The notes: generated from the sequence alone by a model not told the origin. 64,000 nucleotides of DNA from Paludibaculum sp. (GCA_029973955.1 JARKQJ010000218.1:1-64000), one strand, 5' to 3'. Positions 33,144-42,359 are shown, numbered from the stretch's first letter. Made by a program: numbers and translations.

Positions 33144-33785
33144 ATGGGGAAGACTCTGATCACAGATTTCGATGGGACCATCACGGAGCGCGATTTCTTC
33201 GCGGTGTTGGCGGAGCGCTACATTCCCGGTGACGCGCCGGATTACTTTGCCGAGTGGCGGGCCGGGCGGATGTCGCACTTTGAGGCGATGGCGGCGTACT
33301 TTGCCTATGCGCCGGACGATGAGGCGCAGATGGACGCTGTGCTGGCGGATTGCGGTGTGGACCCGGGTCTGAAGCAGGCCTATGAGAAGCTGACGGCGGC
33401 AGGGTGGGAGGTGCTGGTGGTCTCAGCCGGGTCGGCGTGGTACATCGAGCGTCTGCTGGGGCGGGCAGGCGTTGCGCCGAAGGTGTATGCGAACAGCGGG
33501 CGGCTGGAGAAGGGGCGCGGGCTGGTGATCGCGAAGCTCCCGGCGGATTCGCCGTTCTATTCGGAGGACGTGGGGGTGGACAAGAGTGCGGTGGTGCAGG
33601 ATGCTCTGGGGCGGAGCGAGGAGGTAGCATTCGCGGGGGACGGTCCGCCGGATGTGCTGCCGGCGATGCTTGTGAGTGCGGAGCGGCGGTTCGCGCGCGG
33701 TTATCTGGCGGAGGAACTGAACAGGCGGGATGAGAGGTATCACGGCTACCGCCGGTGGAGCGAGATTGCGGAGGTGCTGCTATGA
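33144..33785 (+). CDS. HAD-superfamily phosphatase (MtnX/PSP-like)
   Basis: A 213-residue HAD phosphatase. Motif I is DFDGTI (residues 8-13), motif II is in VLVVSAGSAWYIERLL, and motif III/IV is in EVAFAGDGPPDVLPAM. The form fits the MtnX/phosphoserine-phosphatase-like group. Its stop codon overlaps the ATG of the glycerol-1-phosphate dehydrogenase gene (ATGA), so the two are translated together. The context suggests it may act on a phosphorylated product related to that enzyme, or be an independent phosphatase. Confidence 0.8.
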   Translation: MGKTLITDFDGTITERDFFAVLAERYIPGDAPDYFAEWRAGRMSHFEAMAAYFAYAPDDEAQMDAVLADCGVDPGLKQAYEKLTAAGWEVLVVSAGSAWYIERLLGRAGVAPKVYANSGRLEKGRGLVIAKLPADSPFYSEDVGVDKSAVVQDALGRSEEVAFAGDGPPDVLPAMLVSAERRFARGYLAEELNRRDERYHGYRRWSEIAEVLL

Positions 33786-34831
33786 AGAATGCGCAGATCG
33801 AAGTGCCGCGGTTGGTGCGGATGAAGCGCGGAGCACTGGCGCGGCTGGGGCTGTATCTGGCGCGGCCCGGCATGGCGCGCGTGGCGCTGCTGCACAGCGA
33901 AGGTCTGCTGGAGGAGATTCTGGCGCCGGCGCTGGAAGGGATGCGCGAGCAGGGGATTGAAGTGGTGCTGCGGCACGAGGTGAAGGACGCGAGCGTGGAG
34001 CAGGCGGTGAAGCTGATGGCGGCGGTGCCGCGCGGCTGTAAGGCGATGGTGGGCCTGGGCGGGGGCAAGGCGCTGGATGTGAGCAAGTACACGGCGTCGC
34101 TGCTGGGGCTGACGTATTTGGCGGCGCCGACATCGCTGTCGAACGACGGGTTCTGTTCGCCCCAGGCGAGTCTGACGCTGGAGGGGCGGCGGAGATCTCT
34201 GCCGACCGGGCTGCCGTACGGGGTAGTGGTGGACGTGGAGGTGTGCGGGCGCGCGCCGCGGGTGTTGTGGCATTCGGGGATTGGGGATCTGTCGTCGAAG
34301 TTCACGGCGGTTTGGGATTGGAAGCTGGCGTTTCATGCGGCGGGTACGGCGGTGAACGACTTGGCGGCGCTGATGTCGGACGCGTCGGTGTATCAACTGC
34401 TGGCGAACCCATCGGCGGATGAAGAGGGCATCCGGCTGCTGGCCACGGCGCTGATGATGAACGGCGTAGCGATGGAAGTGGCGGGCTCGTCGCGGCCGGC
34501 CAGCGGGAGCGAGCACCTGATTTCGCACGCGCTGGATATGCACGCGGCGCGGCCGCGGATGCACGGCCTGCAAGTGGGGGTGGCGACGTACCTGATCAGC
34601 GGCTTGCAGGGCAACCCGCACCGGAGACGCATTGCGGAGTTGTTCGATCGCACGGGCTTTTGGGCGTCGATCCGGCGCGATCCATTCTCTTTGGCGGATT
34701 GGGAGCAGGCCGTGCGGTTGGCGCCGGGCGTGAAGGACGATTTCCATACGGTGCTCACCGGCAGGGACGCGTGGCCGGAGTTCAAGCGGATGATCGCGGA
34801 CGACCCGCGGCTGGCCGGGTGTTTTGCGTAG
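33782..34831 (+). CDS. egsA: sn-Glycerol-1-phosphate dehydrogenase (AraM/EgsA type)
   Basis: A 349-residue metal-dependent dehydrogenase of the iron-alcohol-dehydrogenase fold. AMVGLGGGKALDVSKYTA binds NAD(P)H. AAPTSLSNDGFCSPQASL, SGIGDLSSKFTAVWDW, ASGSEHLISHALD and ARPRMHGLQVGVATYL supply metal and substrate ligands (two His in the last two). The enzyme reduces dihydroxyacetone phosphate to sn-glycerol-1-phosphate, the archaeal lipid backbone; in Bacillus it feeds heptaprenylglyceryl phosphate. It starts at ATGA overlapping the HAD phosphatase stop. No geranylgeranyl-glyceryl-phosphate-synthase-like gene is visible here. Confidence 0.84.
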   Translation: MKNAQIEVPRLVRMKRGALARLGLYLARPGMARVALLHSEGLLEEILAPALEGMREQGIEVVLRHEVKDASVEQAVKLMAAVPRGCKAMVGLGGGKALDVSKYTASLLGLTYLAAPTSLSNDGFCSPQASLTLEGRRRSLPTGLPYGVVVDVEVCGRAPRVLWHSGIGDLSSKFTAVWDWKLAFHAAGTAVNDLAALMSDASVYQLLANPSADEEGIRLLATALMMNGVAMEVAGSSRPASGSEHLISHALDMHAARPRMHGLQVGVATYLISGLQGNPHRRRIAELFDRTGFWASIRRDPFSLADWEQAVRLAPGVKDDFHTVLTGRDAWPEFKRMIADDPRLAGCFA

Positions 34832-34834
34832 CGG

Positions 34835-35254
34835 CTACTCGCCGAGCAGGTGCGCGGCGACGGAGCGGCGGTGCGAGTGCGAGCGATGCTCGAACAGGTA
34901 GATGCCCTGCCAGGTGCCGAGAGTGAGGTGACCGGCGATGAGGGGGATGGAGAGCTGAACGCCGGTGAGGGCTGAGCGGATGTGCGCGGGCATGTCGTCC
35001 GGGCCTTCGAGGGTGTGGATGTAGTCGCGCGAATTTTCGGGCGCGATGCGTTCGAAGTAGCGGGCGAGGTCGGTTTGGACGTCGGGGTCGGCGTTTTCCT
35101 GAACGACGAGCGAGGCGGAGGTGTGGCGGCAGAAGAGCGTGAGGAGGCCGGTGGAGAAGTGCTGATCGCGCACCCAGGGGACCACTTGGCTGGTGAACTC
35201 ATAGAGGCCTTTGCCCCGGGTGTTGATTTGGAACTCTCGAACGGCCTGCTTCAT
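34835..35254 (-). CDS. yjbQ: YjbQ/UPF0047-family protein
   Basis: A 139-residue protein. Family marks are LLTLFCRHTSASLVVQENADPDV, HIRSALTGVQLSIPLI and LGTWQGIYLFEHRS. Members have weak thiamine-phosphate-synthase activity, but their main role is unknown. The ATG lies 3 bp after the glmS stop on the same strand, so it is the last gene of that operon. It is convergent with the dehydrogenase gene, 3 bp away. Confidence 0.9.
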   Translation of the reverse strand: MKQAVREFQINTRGKGLYEFTSQVVPWVRDQHFSTGLLTLFCRHTSASLVVQENADPDVQTDLARYFERIAPENSRDYIHTLEGPDDMPAHIRSALTGVQLSIPLIAGHLTLGTWQGIYLFEHRSHSHRRSVAAHLLGE

Positions 35255-35257
35255 GCG

Positions 35258-37111
35258 CTATTCCACGGTAACGCTCTTGGCGAGGTTCCGTGGCTGATCG
35301 ACATCGCAGCCGCGGCGGACGGCGATGAAGTAGGCGAGCAGTTGCAGCGGGACCACCTCCAGGATGGGGAGGAGGAGTTCCCGGGTGGGAGGCACCCAGA
35401 TGACGTGATCGGCAGTGCGCTCCACCTCCTCCGCGCCTTCGCAGGCGATGGCGAGGACCTTGCCGCCGCGGGCTTTGACTTCCTGGATGTTGGAGAGGGT
35501 CTTCTCGTAGCGCAGGAGGCTGCCTTCGTCCTCCGGGTCGGCCGTGGCGAGGACGACGGTGGGCAGGGATTCGTCGATGAGAGCGTTGGGGCCGTGCTTC
35601 ATCTCGCCGGCGGGGTAGCCCTCGGCGTGGATGTAGGAGATCTCTTTTAGCTTGAGGGCGCCTTCGAGGGCGATGGGGTAGTGGATGCCGCGGCCCAGGT
35701 AGAGGAAGTCAGTGGCTTTGAAGAGCCATTTCACGAGTTCGTCGTAGGACTCGGCGTGCGACAGCACCTGCTCGAGCTTGGCGGGGATGCGCAGGAGTTC
35801 GTTGGCGAGGCCGATGGAATCGTTCTGAGTGAGGTGGCCGCGGGCCTGGCCGAGGTAGAGGGCGAGGATGAAGAGCGCGGTGAGCTGGGCGGTGAAGGCC
35901 TTGGTGGAGGCGACGCCGATTTCGGGGCCGGCGTGGGTGAGGAGAGTGCCGGCGGCTTCGCGCGAGATCATGGCGCCCATGACGTTGCAGATGGAGAGCG
36001 TGCGCGAGCCTTTCTGCTTGGCCTCACGCTGGGCGGCGAGGGTGTCGGCGGTTTCGCCGGATTGGGAGATGAGGACGGTGAGGGAATCCGTGCCGATGAT
36101 GGGGTCGCGGTAGCGGAATTCGCTGCCGTAGTCGACCTCGACGGGAATGCGGGCGAGCCGCTCGATCATGAACTTGCCGGCGAGCGCGGCGTGCCAGGAG
36201 GTGCCGCAGGCGACCACGCGGACGCTTTGGAAGGAAGCGAACTCCTCCGGTCGGATCTGCATCTCGTCGAGGAAGACACGGCCGGTCTCCTGGCCGACGC
36301 GGCCCAGGATGGTATCGCGCACGGCGCGCGGCTGCTCAAAGATCTCCTTGAGCATGAAATGCTTGTAGCCGCCCTTCTCGGCCATGATGGGATCCCAAAG
36401 AATGTGGGAGATCTGGCGTTTGATGGGCTGGCCGGCGAAATCAGAGAGGCGGACGCCGTCGGGCGTCAGCACGGCGAGGTCGCCGTCGTGCAGGAAGAAG
36501 ACGTCGCGGGTGTGGGACAGGATGGCTGGGACGTCGGAGGCGACGAAGTATTCGGATTCGCCCAGGCCCACCACCACGGGGGGCCCGTTGCGCGCGGCGA
36601 CGATCTTATCGGGATCCTGGCGCGAGATGGCGGCGATGGCGAAGACGCCCTTGAGCAGATTGACGGCGGTGCGGACAGCATCTTCGAGGTTGCCGTGGAA
36701 GTGCTTCTCGATGAGATGGGGGATGATCTCGGTGTCGGTTTCGGTGTGGAAGACGTGGCCTTCGGATTCGAGTTCGTGTTTGAGCTGGAGGTAGTTTTCG
36801 ACGATGCCGTTATGAACCACGACAATGTCGCCGTGCGAGTCGCGGTGGGGGTGCGCGTTCTCCTCCGTGGGGCGGCCGTGTGTGGCCCAGCGGGTATGGC
36901 CGATACCGTAAGTGCCGTCGAGCGGATTGAGGCGGACTGCGTCCTCGAGGTTGTGGAGCTTGCCTGAAGCGCGGCGGATCTCCATCTGTCGCTCTTCGGT
37001 GACCACGGCGATGCCGGCGGAGTCGTATCCACGATATTCGAGGCGGCGCAGGCCGTCCAGCAGGATAGGGAGGGGCTTACGGCTCCCGATATAACCGACG
37101 ATTCCACACAT
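35258..37111 (-). CDS. glmS: Glutamine-fructose-6-phosphate transaminase (isomerising)
   Basis: A 617-residue enzyme that makes glucosamine-6-phosphate for peptidoglycan and lipopolysaccharide. Cys2 of MCGIVGYIG is the glutaminase nucleophile. The GATase domain (2-220) includes [18 protein letters not shown]. Two SIS domains follow (about 290-420 and 460-600), with [12 protein letters not shown] and a closing [15 protein letters not shown]. The protein ends [11 protein letters not shown], as usual. GGAGG lies 7 nt upstream. It is preceded by purS and followed by yjbQ. No glmS ribozyme was seen in the short leader. Confidence 0.96.
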   Translation of the reverse strand: MCGIVGYIGSRKPLPILLDGLRRLEYRGYDSAGIAVVTEERQMEIRRASGKLHNLEDAVRLNPLDGTYGIGHTRWATHGRPTEENAHPHRDSHGDIVVVHNGIVENYLQLKHELESEGHVFHTETDTEIIPHLIEKHFHGNLEDAVRTAVNLLKGVFAIAAISRQDPDKIVAARNGPPVVVGLGESEYFVASDVPAILSHTRDVFFLHDGDLAVLTPDGVRLSDFAGQPIKRQISHILWDPIMAEKGGYKHFMLKEIFEQPRAVRDTILGRVGQETGRVFLDEMQIRPEEFASFQSVRVVACGTSWHAALAGKFMIERLARIPVEVDYGSEFRYRDPIIGTDSLTVLISQSGETADTLAAQREAKQKGSRTLSICNVMGAMISREAAGTLLTHAGPEIGVASTKAFTAQLTALFILALYLGQARGHLTQNDSIGLANELLRIPAKLEQVLSHAESYDELVKWLFKATDFLYLGRGIHYPIALEGALKLKEISYIHAEGYPAGEMKHGPNALIDESLPTVVLATADPEDEGSLLRYEKTLSNIQEVKARGGKVLAIACEGAEEVERTADHVIWVPPTRELLLPILEVVPLQLLAYFIAVRRGCDVDQPRNLAKSVTVE

Positions 37112-37144
37112 TAGAGAACCTCCGGGTGCCGCAGCAGCGGCGGT

Positions 37145-37390
37145 TTAGGGGAGTATTTCGACGCGGTACTCTTCGATCACCGGATTTGAAAGCACGTCGG
37201 CGGCGATCTGATCGAGCGTAGCGGCGATGTTGGTTTCCAGGGTACCCGGGGCAAGTTCGATTTCGAAGAACTTCCCCTGGCGGACGGCGGCGACTTCCGG
37301 ATGGCCCAAGCCGTTGAGCGCGCGAGCGATCGTGGCTCCCTGCGGATCAAGGACGGTCTTTTTCAAAGTTACGTAGACGTGGGCTTTCAT
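37145..37390 (-). CDS. purS: Phosphoribosylformylglycinamidine synthase subunit PurS
   Basis: An 81-residue small subunit starting MKAHVYVTLKKTVLDPQG, with a GLGHPEVAAVRQGKFFEIEL core that matches PurS. PurS joins PurQ and PurL in step four of purine synthesis, transferring ammonia to the active site. PurQ and PurL are not in this window, so the operon is split. It overlaps the MutS-like gene's stop by 4 bp and lies 33 bp before glmS. Confidence 0.92.
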   Translation of the reverse strand: MKAHVYVTLKKTVLDPQGATIARALNGLGHPEVAAVRQGKFFEIELAPGTLETNIAATLDQIAADVLSNPVIEEYRVEILP

Positions 37391-39225
37391 GGGACTTCCC
37401 TAGAGTTTAGCGGATCAGCGGGGGGCGCGCTGATTCCTTCCTCGCTCGTGCCGGCTGCGACATCGAGTCCGATGGAGCGCATGAGCGCAAGGGCATTGCT
37501 CTTGGCGACGACGCCGGGCCGGATGCGGTAGTCGAAGGTGATATGGCCCGCTTCGAGCTGGTCTTCGAAGTGGAGGTTGAGGCCCGGAGGCGTGATCGAG
37601 TCGGCGATGCGGGTGAGGGCGAGATCGTGGGTGGTGACCAGGCCCTGTGCGCGAAGCCGCAGGAGGCCGCGCAGGACGGCGGCGGCGCCGATCCGGCGAT
37701 CGTGAGAGTTGGTGCCGCTGAGGATTTCATCGAGGAGGAAGAGCAGCGGCAGCGGGCCGCGTGCGAGTTCCGCGATGCGGCGGAGCTGGGTGATCTCGGC
37801 GAAGAAGCGGGAGCTGCCTTCGTGAAGAGAGTCAGTGATCCGGATGGACGCGCCGAGGGCGTAAGGGGTGAGTGAGAGGCTGCGGGCGCAGACCGGAGCG
37901 CCGGCGAAGGCGAGTACGGCGTTGACTCCGATGGTGCGCAACATGGTGCTCTTGCCGGACATGTTGGAGCCGCTGATGATGATAAGCGGCTGGGCGGCGT
38001 TGAGGGAGATGGAGTTGGCTACGGCGCGGTCCGGAGGCAGGAGCGGGTGGGTCAGGTCCACGCCTTCGAAATGCGGTGTGCCGTTCTCGAGCGCAGGGAA
38101 AGGAAGTTCAGGATGGACGGCGGCAAAAGCGGCGAGCGAGGTGAGCGCTTCGAACTCGCCGAGGGTTTCGAGCCACGAGGCGATGTTTCCTCCGTGACGG
38201 GAGCGCCAGGCGTCGATGGCCCAGGCGAAGTGGAGGCTCCAGAGGAGAACGGCGGCGATGGGTGCGAAGAAGGCATTGTTGGCCTGGCTGGAGAACTCAA
38301 CCAGGCGGGCGAGACGGTGAATCTCGCGGGCCGCGCCTGAGGCGATCCTTTGATGGAGAGTAGTGAGGAGCGGGGCGTGGAACTGCTCGCGTTCGAGACG
38401 TTCGAGAAGCGCGGCGACCAGGGCGAGTTCGCGGGCGGGCTGGGCGAGGGATTCGAGCGTTTCGGTGACTCGCGGGCGCAGGCGGTAAAAGAGCAGGGCC
38501 TGAAGGGCGGCGGAGGCGAGAAAGAGAATGCGCGAGTCGTAGAGGCCCCAGGCAGCCAGTCCGGCGAGGGTGAGGGCGGGGAGGACGAACGCGGCGGCGC
38601 GCACAGCGGGGCCAGGGAGAGAAGAGGGCGTGGCGGCCCAGTGGGCGAGGGCCTCGGGATGGAGCGCGGCGCGAACGTCGTCACCGAGGCGGAAGAGGTC
38701 TTCGCGGAGGGCGAGGCGGGGCCCCAGATCCTGCACGGCCTGTTGGCGGTCCTGTGCGGTTTGGATCGCGGCCGGCTGCTGGAGCCAGCGGGCCAGAGCC
38801 TGCTCGCCGGCCTGCGTGCGGGCGGTGTTGAGGTACTGGAAGAGCGAGGCGGGGCCGAAGAGATCGAGCGAGGCGGCGTAGGCGTGGTGGGGATTGAGAA
38901 ATGCCGCGCCGGTTTCGCCGTGCTGGGTCCAGGAACCGTCCAGGCGCGCGAGGGCGAGCGCGTAGAACCGCGCGCCGCGGCGAGCGGCGTCCAGGGCCCG
39001 GAGGGTGCGTTCGTGCCAGCGGGCGAGTGCCAGGAAGGCGGCGACGGGGAGCAGCAGCCACCAGGGTTGAGCGCCGTGGCGCACGAAGGCGAGCCAGAAG
39101 GTGAAGACGCCGGCAAGCGCGGCGACGAGGCGCGCGGTGGAGATGCGTTCGCAGAGGCGCGTGAGTTGGGCCGCGGATTGGCGACGGGCCTCGAGCAGGC
39201 GCTGCAATTCAGCGGCGGGTTTCAT
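37387..39225 (-). CDS. Membrane-anchored MutS-like ATPase
   Basis: A 612-residue protein. After a coiled start, two hydrophobic regions (about 33-65, LVAALAGVFTFWLAFV and WWLLLPVAAFLALA; and about 215-255, AFVLPALTLAGLAAWGLY) point to membrane helices. The C-terminal MutS domain V has Walker A GSNMSGKSTMLRT (near 413), Walker B LLFLLDEILSGTN (near 497) and TTHDLAL. The mismatch-recognition domain is absent, so it is not a repair MutS. The ATG at 39225 overlaps the SDR gene by 17 bp. It may be a DNA- or membrane-related ATPase of unknown role. Confidence 0.82.
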   Translation of the reverse strand: MKPAAELQRLLEARRQSAAQLTRLCERISTARLVAALAGVFTFWLAFVRHGAQPWWLLLPVAAFLALARWHERTLRALDAARRGARFYALALARLDGSWTQHGETGAAFLNPHHAYAASLDLFGPASLFQYLNTARTQAGEQALARWLQQPAAIQTAQDRQQAVQDLGPRLALREDLFRLGDDVRAALHPEALAHWAATPSSLPGPAVRAAAFVLPALTLAGLAAWGLYDSRILFLASAALQALLFYRLRPRVTETLESLAQPARELALVAALLERLEREQFHAPLLTTLHQRIASGAAREIHRLARLVEFSSQANNAFFAPIAAVLLWSLHFAWAIDAWRSRHGGNIASWLETLGEFEALTSLAAFAAVHPELPFPALENGTPHFEGVDLTHPLLPPDRAVANSISLNAAQPLIIISGSNMSGKSTMLRTIGVNAVLAFAGAPVCARSLSLTPYALGASIRITDSLHEGSSRFFAEITQLRRIAELARGPLPLLFLLDEILSGTNSHDRRIGAAAVLRGLLRLRAQGLVTTHDLALTRIADSITPPGLNLHFEDQLEAGHITFDYRIRPGVVAKSNALALMRSIGLDVAAGTSEEGISAPPADPLNSREVP

Positions 39226-40000
39226 GCGAGAGGTTGAGGGGCGCGGAGTTGGGGCGCGGGCCCAGCCGATAGAGGCCGGCGTCGACGACGATGGTCTCGC
39301 CGGTGACTTTGGCGGTGGAGAGGTAGAGCGCGGCTTCGGCGACATCCTCCACCGTGGCGAGTTGGCCGAGCGGTGCGGAGGCGTCCCCGGCGGAGTACTG
39401 CTCTTCGGTCCAGCCCGCGAAGCCGGTGCGAATGAGGCCGGGCGCGATGGCGTTGAGGCGGATTTCCGGGGCGAGCGCGCGGGCCAGCGAAGTGGTGATG
39501 GCCAGGAGGCCGGCCTTAGCGGCGACGTAGGCCATGGAACTGGCCTGGCCGGTGAGCGCGCCGGTGGAGGCGATGTTGACCACGGCGCCGTGGGGGCCGC
39601 GGCGGAGCAGGGGCGCGGCGGCGCGGATCAGGTAGAAGGGCGCCAAGAGGTTGGTCTGGAGCGTCCGTTGCCAGATCTCGTCGGTGAGATCGTCGAGCTG
39701 GGCGTGGGGCACGCGGCGGGTCCAGCCGGCGTTGTTGACGAGGAGATCGAGACGGGCGGCCTTCTGTTGCACGGCCTCCACAAGAGCCTTGCAGGACTCT
39801 TCTTCGGAGACGTCCGCCTGGATGGCTTCGGCCCGCCCGCCGGAGGCGCGGATAGCCTGTACGGCCTCGTCCGCCTGGGCGGCGGAGGTGTTGTAGTTGA
39901 GGAAGACGCGTGCGCCGTGGCTGGCAAAGAGGGTGGCCACGGCCCGGCCCATGCCAGTGGCTGCGCCGGTGATGAGCGCGACGCGGTTTTCAAGCTGCAT
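39209..40000 (-). CDS. SDR-family oxidoreductase (FabG-like)
   Basis: A 263-residue short-chain dehydrogenase. VALITGAATGMGRAVATLFA binds NAD(P)H (TGxxxGxG near 12-19), LLVNNAGW is the second cofactor motif, and the catalytic Ser-Tyr-Lys is NIAS / MAYVAAKAG. It probably reduces a 3-oxoacyl chain or a sugar/alcohol. The ATG at 40000 begins MQLENRVAL. It is the first gene of the minus-strand run leading to glmS and is divergent from the metallo-hydrolase. Confidence 0.87.
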   Translation of the reverse strand: MQLENRVALITGAATGMGRAVATLFASHGARVFLNYNTSAAQADEAVQAIRASGGRAEAIQADVSEEESCKALVEAVQQKAARLDLLVNNAGWTRRVPHAQLDDLTDEIWQRTLQTNLLAPFYLIRAAAPLLRRGPHGAVVNIASTGALTGQASSMAYVAAKAGLLAITTSLARALAPEIRLNAIAPGLIRTGFAGWTEEQYSAGDASAPLGQLATVEDVAEAALYLSTAKVTGETIVVDAGLYRLGPRPNSAPLNLSHETRR

Positions 40001-40056
40001 GCCGGTTATGGTATCGCTGTGGTGGTTTACCATGGAAGTTCTGGGAGGCGGTTATC

Positions 40057-40833
40057 GTCAAGGTCTGCGTACTGGCATCTTCGAGTGCTGGGAACTCCAC
40101 GTTCATCGGAACGGAAAAGACGCGCATCCTGATCGACGCCGGCCTCAACCGCAAAGAGACGTTCCTGCGGCTGGCTGCCATCGGGGAGGACCCGGCCAAA
40201 CTCGACGCCATCTTTATCACACACGAACATTCAGACCATGTGTGCGGCCTGCCGGTGATCTGCCGCGCGCTGGGCGGGCGGGTGCCGGTGTTCGTGACCG
40301 ACCTGACCGCGCCGGCGTTGGATTGGGGCGGGCGGCCGGCACCTCCGATTGAGACATTCCGGGCGGGGGCGAAGACGGAACTGGGTGGCCTAGATGTGCA
40401 GTCGTTCACGATTCCGCACGATACAGTGGACCCGGTGGGCTACACGGTGACCGCGCAGGGGATCAAGATCTCCATCGCGACGGACCTGGGATATTTGCCT
40501 GAAAACGTGAAATTCAACCTGCGTGACTCGCACTTTTTACTACTGGAGTCAAACCACCATCCGGAGTTGCTGAAGGTGGGGCCTTATCCGTGGCACATCA
40601 AGCAGCGGATTCTGTCGCGGAAAGGGCATCTGTCCAACGATGCGGCGTGTGAGTATATCTCTTCCGAGCTGCCATCCGAGGTACAGATGCTGGTGTTGGG
40701 GCATCTGAGTGAGCAGAACAACACGATATGGGACACTGAGTTAGGAGCGGTTCAGGCGCTGGAGCGGAGGGGCTTGGCCCCGCGCCTGGTGGTGGCCGAG
40801 CCCAAGCGGCAGGGTGAAATATTTCTATTGTAG
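40057..40833 (+). CDS. MBL-fold metallo-hydrolase (WalJ/YycJ-like), non-canonical start
   Basis: About 258 residues; homologous text starts KVCVLASSSAGNSTFIG, matching the usual M-K-V-x-V-L-A-S-x-S-x-G-N-S. Metal ligands are ITHEHSDH (near 56-63), His in TIPHDTVDPVG, Asp in SIATDLGY and His in VLGHLSEQNN. In this frame there is no ATG, GTG or TTG between the stop at 39973 and codon 40240, which lies beyond the metal site. GGGAGG at 40043-40048 sits 8 nt before a GTC at 40057 and 5 nt before an ATC at 40054, so translation likely begins there with a rare start codon, or the sequence has an error. WalJ-type enzymes act on DNA or cell-wall-linked signalling. Confidence 0.75.
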   Translation, partial: VKVCVLASSSAGNSTFIGTEKTRILIDAGLNRKETFLRLAAIGEDPAKLDAIFITHEHSDHVCGLPVICRALGGRVPVFVTDLTAPALDWGGRPAPPIETFRAGAKTELGGLDVQSFTIPHDTVDPVGYTVTAQGIKISIATDLGYLPENVKFNLRDSHFLLLESNHHPELLKVGPYPWHIKQRILSRKGHLSNDAACEYISSELPSEVQMLVLGHLSEQNNTIWDTELGAVQALERRGLAPRLVVAEPKRQGEIFLL

Positions 40834-40842
40834 GAGTACGTC

Positions 40843-42162
40843 ATGATAGCAAGGTACACACGCCCTGCGATGGGCAAGATCTGGAGTGATGAGAACAAGT
40901 TTCAGAAGTGGCTGGACGTCGAACTGGCTGCATCCGAGACTTTGGCGGAGCAGGGAGAGGTGCCGGCGGAGGCGGCGCGGCAGTTGCGGGTGGATGCGGG
41001 CTTTACGGTGGATCGGATTCTGGAGATCGAGAAGGAAGTGCGCCACGACGTGATCGCATTTACTACTTGCGTGGCAGAGACGATGAAGGCAAAGGGCAGC
41101 GGCGAGGCGTCCCGGTGGCTGCACTTTGGACTTACCTCTAATGATGTAGTAGATACGGCGCAAGCGCTGCAGTTAAAGGAATCTGCGGAGCTTCTGCTGG
41201 TGGGGTTGGATGGGTTGGTAGAGGTTTTGAAGGTACGGGCGTGGGAGTTCAAGGATGCGGTGGCGATCGGTCGGACACACGGGGTGCATGCGGAGCCGAT
41301 CACATTCGGGTTGAAGGTTGCACTCTGGTATGACGAGGCCGAGCGGGCGCGGAGGCGGCTGGCTGAGGCGGCCGAGGAGCTGCGGTTTGGGAAGTTGTCT
41401 GGCGCGGTGGGGACGCTGGGGCATCTGAAGCCGGAGGCGGAAGAGGCGATTTGCCAGCGGCTGGGGCTGAAGGTATCGCCGATAGCGAGCCAGGTGATCG
41501 CGCGGGACCGGCATGCGGCGTTTGTCTCGGCGATGGCGCTGGTGTGTGCGCTGTGCGAGAAGATCGCATTGGAAGTGAGGCACTTGCAGCGGACGGAGGT
41601 GCGGGAGGCGGAGGAGCCTTTTGCTGAAGGGCAGCAGAAGGGGTCGAGCGCGATGCCGCACAAGCGCAACCCGGTGGTGAGCGAGCAGATCTGCGGGTTG
41701 GCGCGAGTGGTGCGGGCGAACGTGCAGGCGGCGTTTGAGAACATCGCGCTGTGGCACGAGCGCGACATCTCGCATTCGAGCGTGGAGCGAGTGATTCTGC
41801 CGGACTCGACGATTCTGACCGACTACCTGCTGGCGAAAACCACGTGGCTGGTGAAGGGGATGCGGGTTTCGGTGGAGCGGATGAGGAGGAACCTGGAGTC
41901 GACGAAGGGACTGGTTTTCTCCGGACAAGTACTACTAGATCTAGCAGCGGCGGGCATGCTGCGGGAGCAGGCCTACAAGGTGGTGCAGGGTGAGGCGATG
42001 AAAGCATGGCATGAAGAAGGCGACTTCCGGGCGGCGATCGAGAGCCATGAAGAGGTTCGTAAGTACTTGAAACCGGAGCAGATCGATCACGCCTTTTCGG
42101 TAGAGCGACAGCTGAAGAGCGTGGACGCAATCTTTGCGCGAGTGTTCGGGCCGCGCGGCTAG
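40843..42162 (+). CDS. purB: Adenylosuccinate lyase
   Basis: A 439-residue fumarase/aspartase-superfamily enzyme that splits SAICAR and adenylosuccinate in purine synthesis. Signatures are FGLTSNDVVDTA (near 95-106), GRTHGVHAEPITFGLK (near 143-158) and GSSAMPHKRNPV (near 265-280), the flexible loop carrying the catalytic Ser. A ribosome-binding TAGGAG is 7 nt upstream. It follows the metallo-hydrolase by 9 bp, so the two are probably cotranscribed. Two hairpins lie after the stop. Confidence 0.96.
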   Translation: MIARYTRPAMGKIWSDENKFQKWLDVELAASETLAEQGEVPAEAARQLRVDAGFTVDRILEIEKEVRHDVIAFTTCVAETMKAKGSGEASRWLHFGLTSNDVVDTAQALQLKESAELLLVGLDGLVEVLKVRAWEFKDAVAIGRTHGVHAEPITFGLKVALWYDEAERARRRLAEAAEELRFGKLSGAVGTLGHLKPEAEEAICQRLGLKVSPIASQVIARDRHAAFVSAMALVCALCEKIALEVRHLQRTEVREAEEPFAEGQQKGSSAMPHKRNPVVSEQICGLARVVRANVQAAFENIALWHERDISHSSVERVILPDSTILTDYLLAKTTWLVKGMRVSVERMRRNLESTKGLVFSGQVLLDLAAAGMLREQAYKVVQGEAMKAWHEEGDFRAAIESHEEVRKYLKPEQIDHAFSVERQLKSVDAIFARVFGPRG

Positions 42163-42171
42163 AGCTGGCTG

Positions 42172-42261
42172 TTCGCTACAGGATTCCGTAGGTACTACAA
42201 GTAGCGAATATAACTTTTGGGGAACAGGTCCCGCCGTTTCGGGTTACACTGAGGCGGGACC
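42172..42261 (+). terminator. Two consecutive hairpins after purB
   Basis: TTCGCTAC (42172-42179) pairs with GTAGCGAA (42201-42208), with a nested GTAG/CTAC stem inside. Then GGTCCCGCC (42227-42235) pairs with GGCGGGACC (42253-42261). They fill the region between purB and the receiver gene. The first is followed by TATAACTTTTGGG, so it may terminate purB; the second may be a leader structure of the next gene. Confidence 0.55.
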
Positions 42262-42359
42262 GACGCAACAGGCTGGGTAGTTGCGACCTAAAGGACCAAA
42301 TGGTAGTTCGAAGAAAAATTGAGCAGAAATGTGGAGTTTTGGGTCGGAAAGGACCCGGA

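Noticed and set aside
35258-37144. glmS ribozyme or riboswitch upstream of glmS
   Set aside because: Only 33 bp separate purS and glmS and no ribozyme-like structure is visible.
40240-40833. ATG at 40240 as the metallo-hydrolase start
   Set aside because: It would remove the HxHxDH metal site and about 60 conserved residues.
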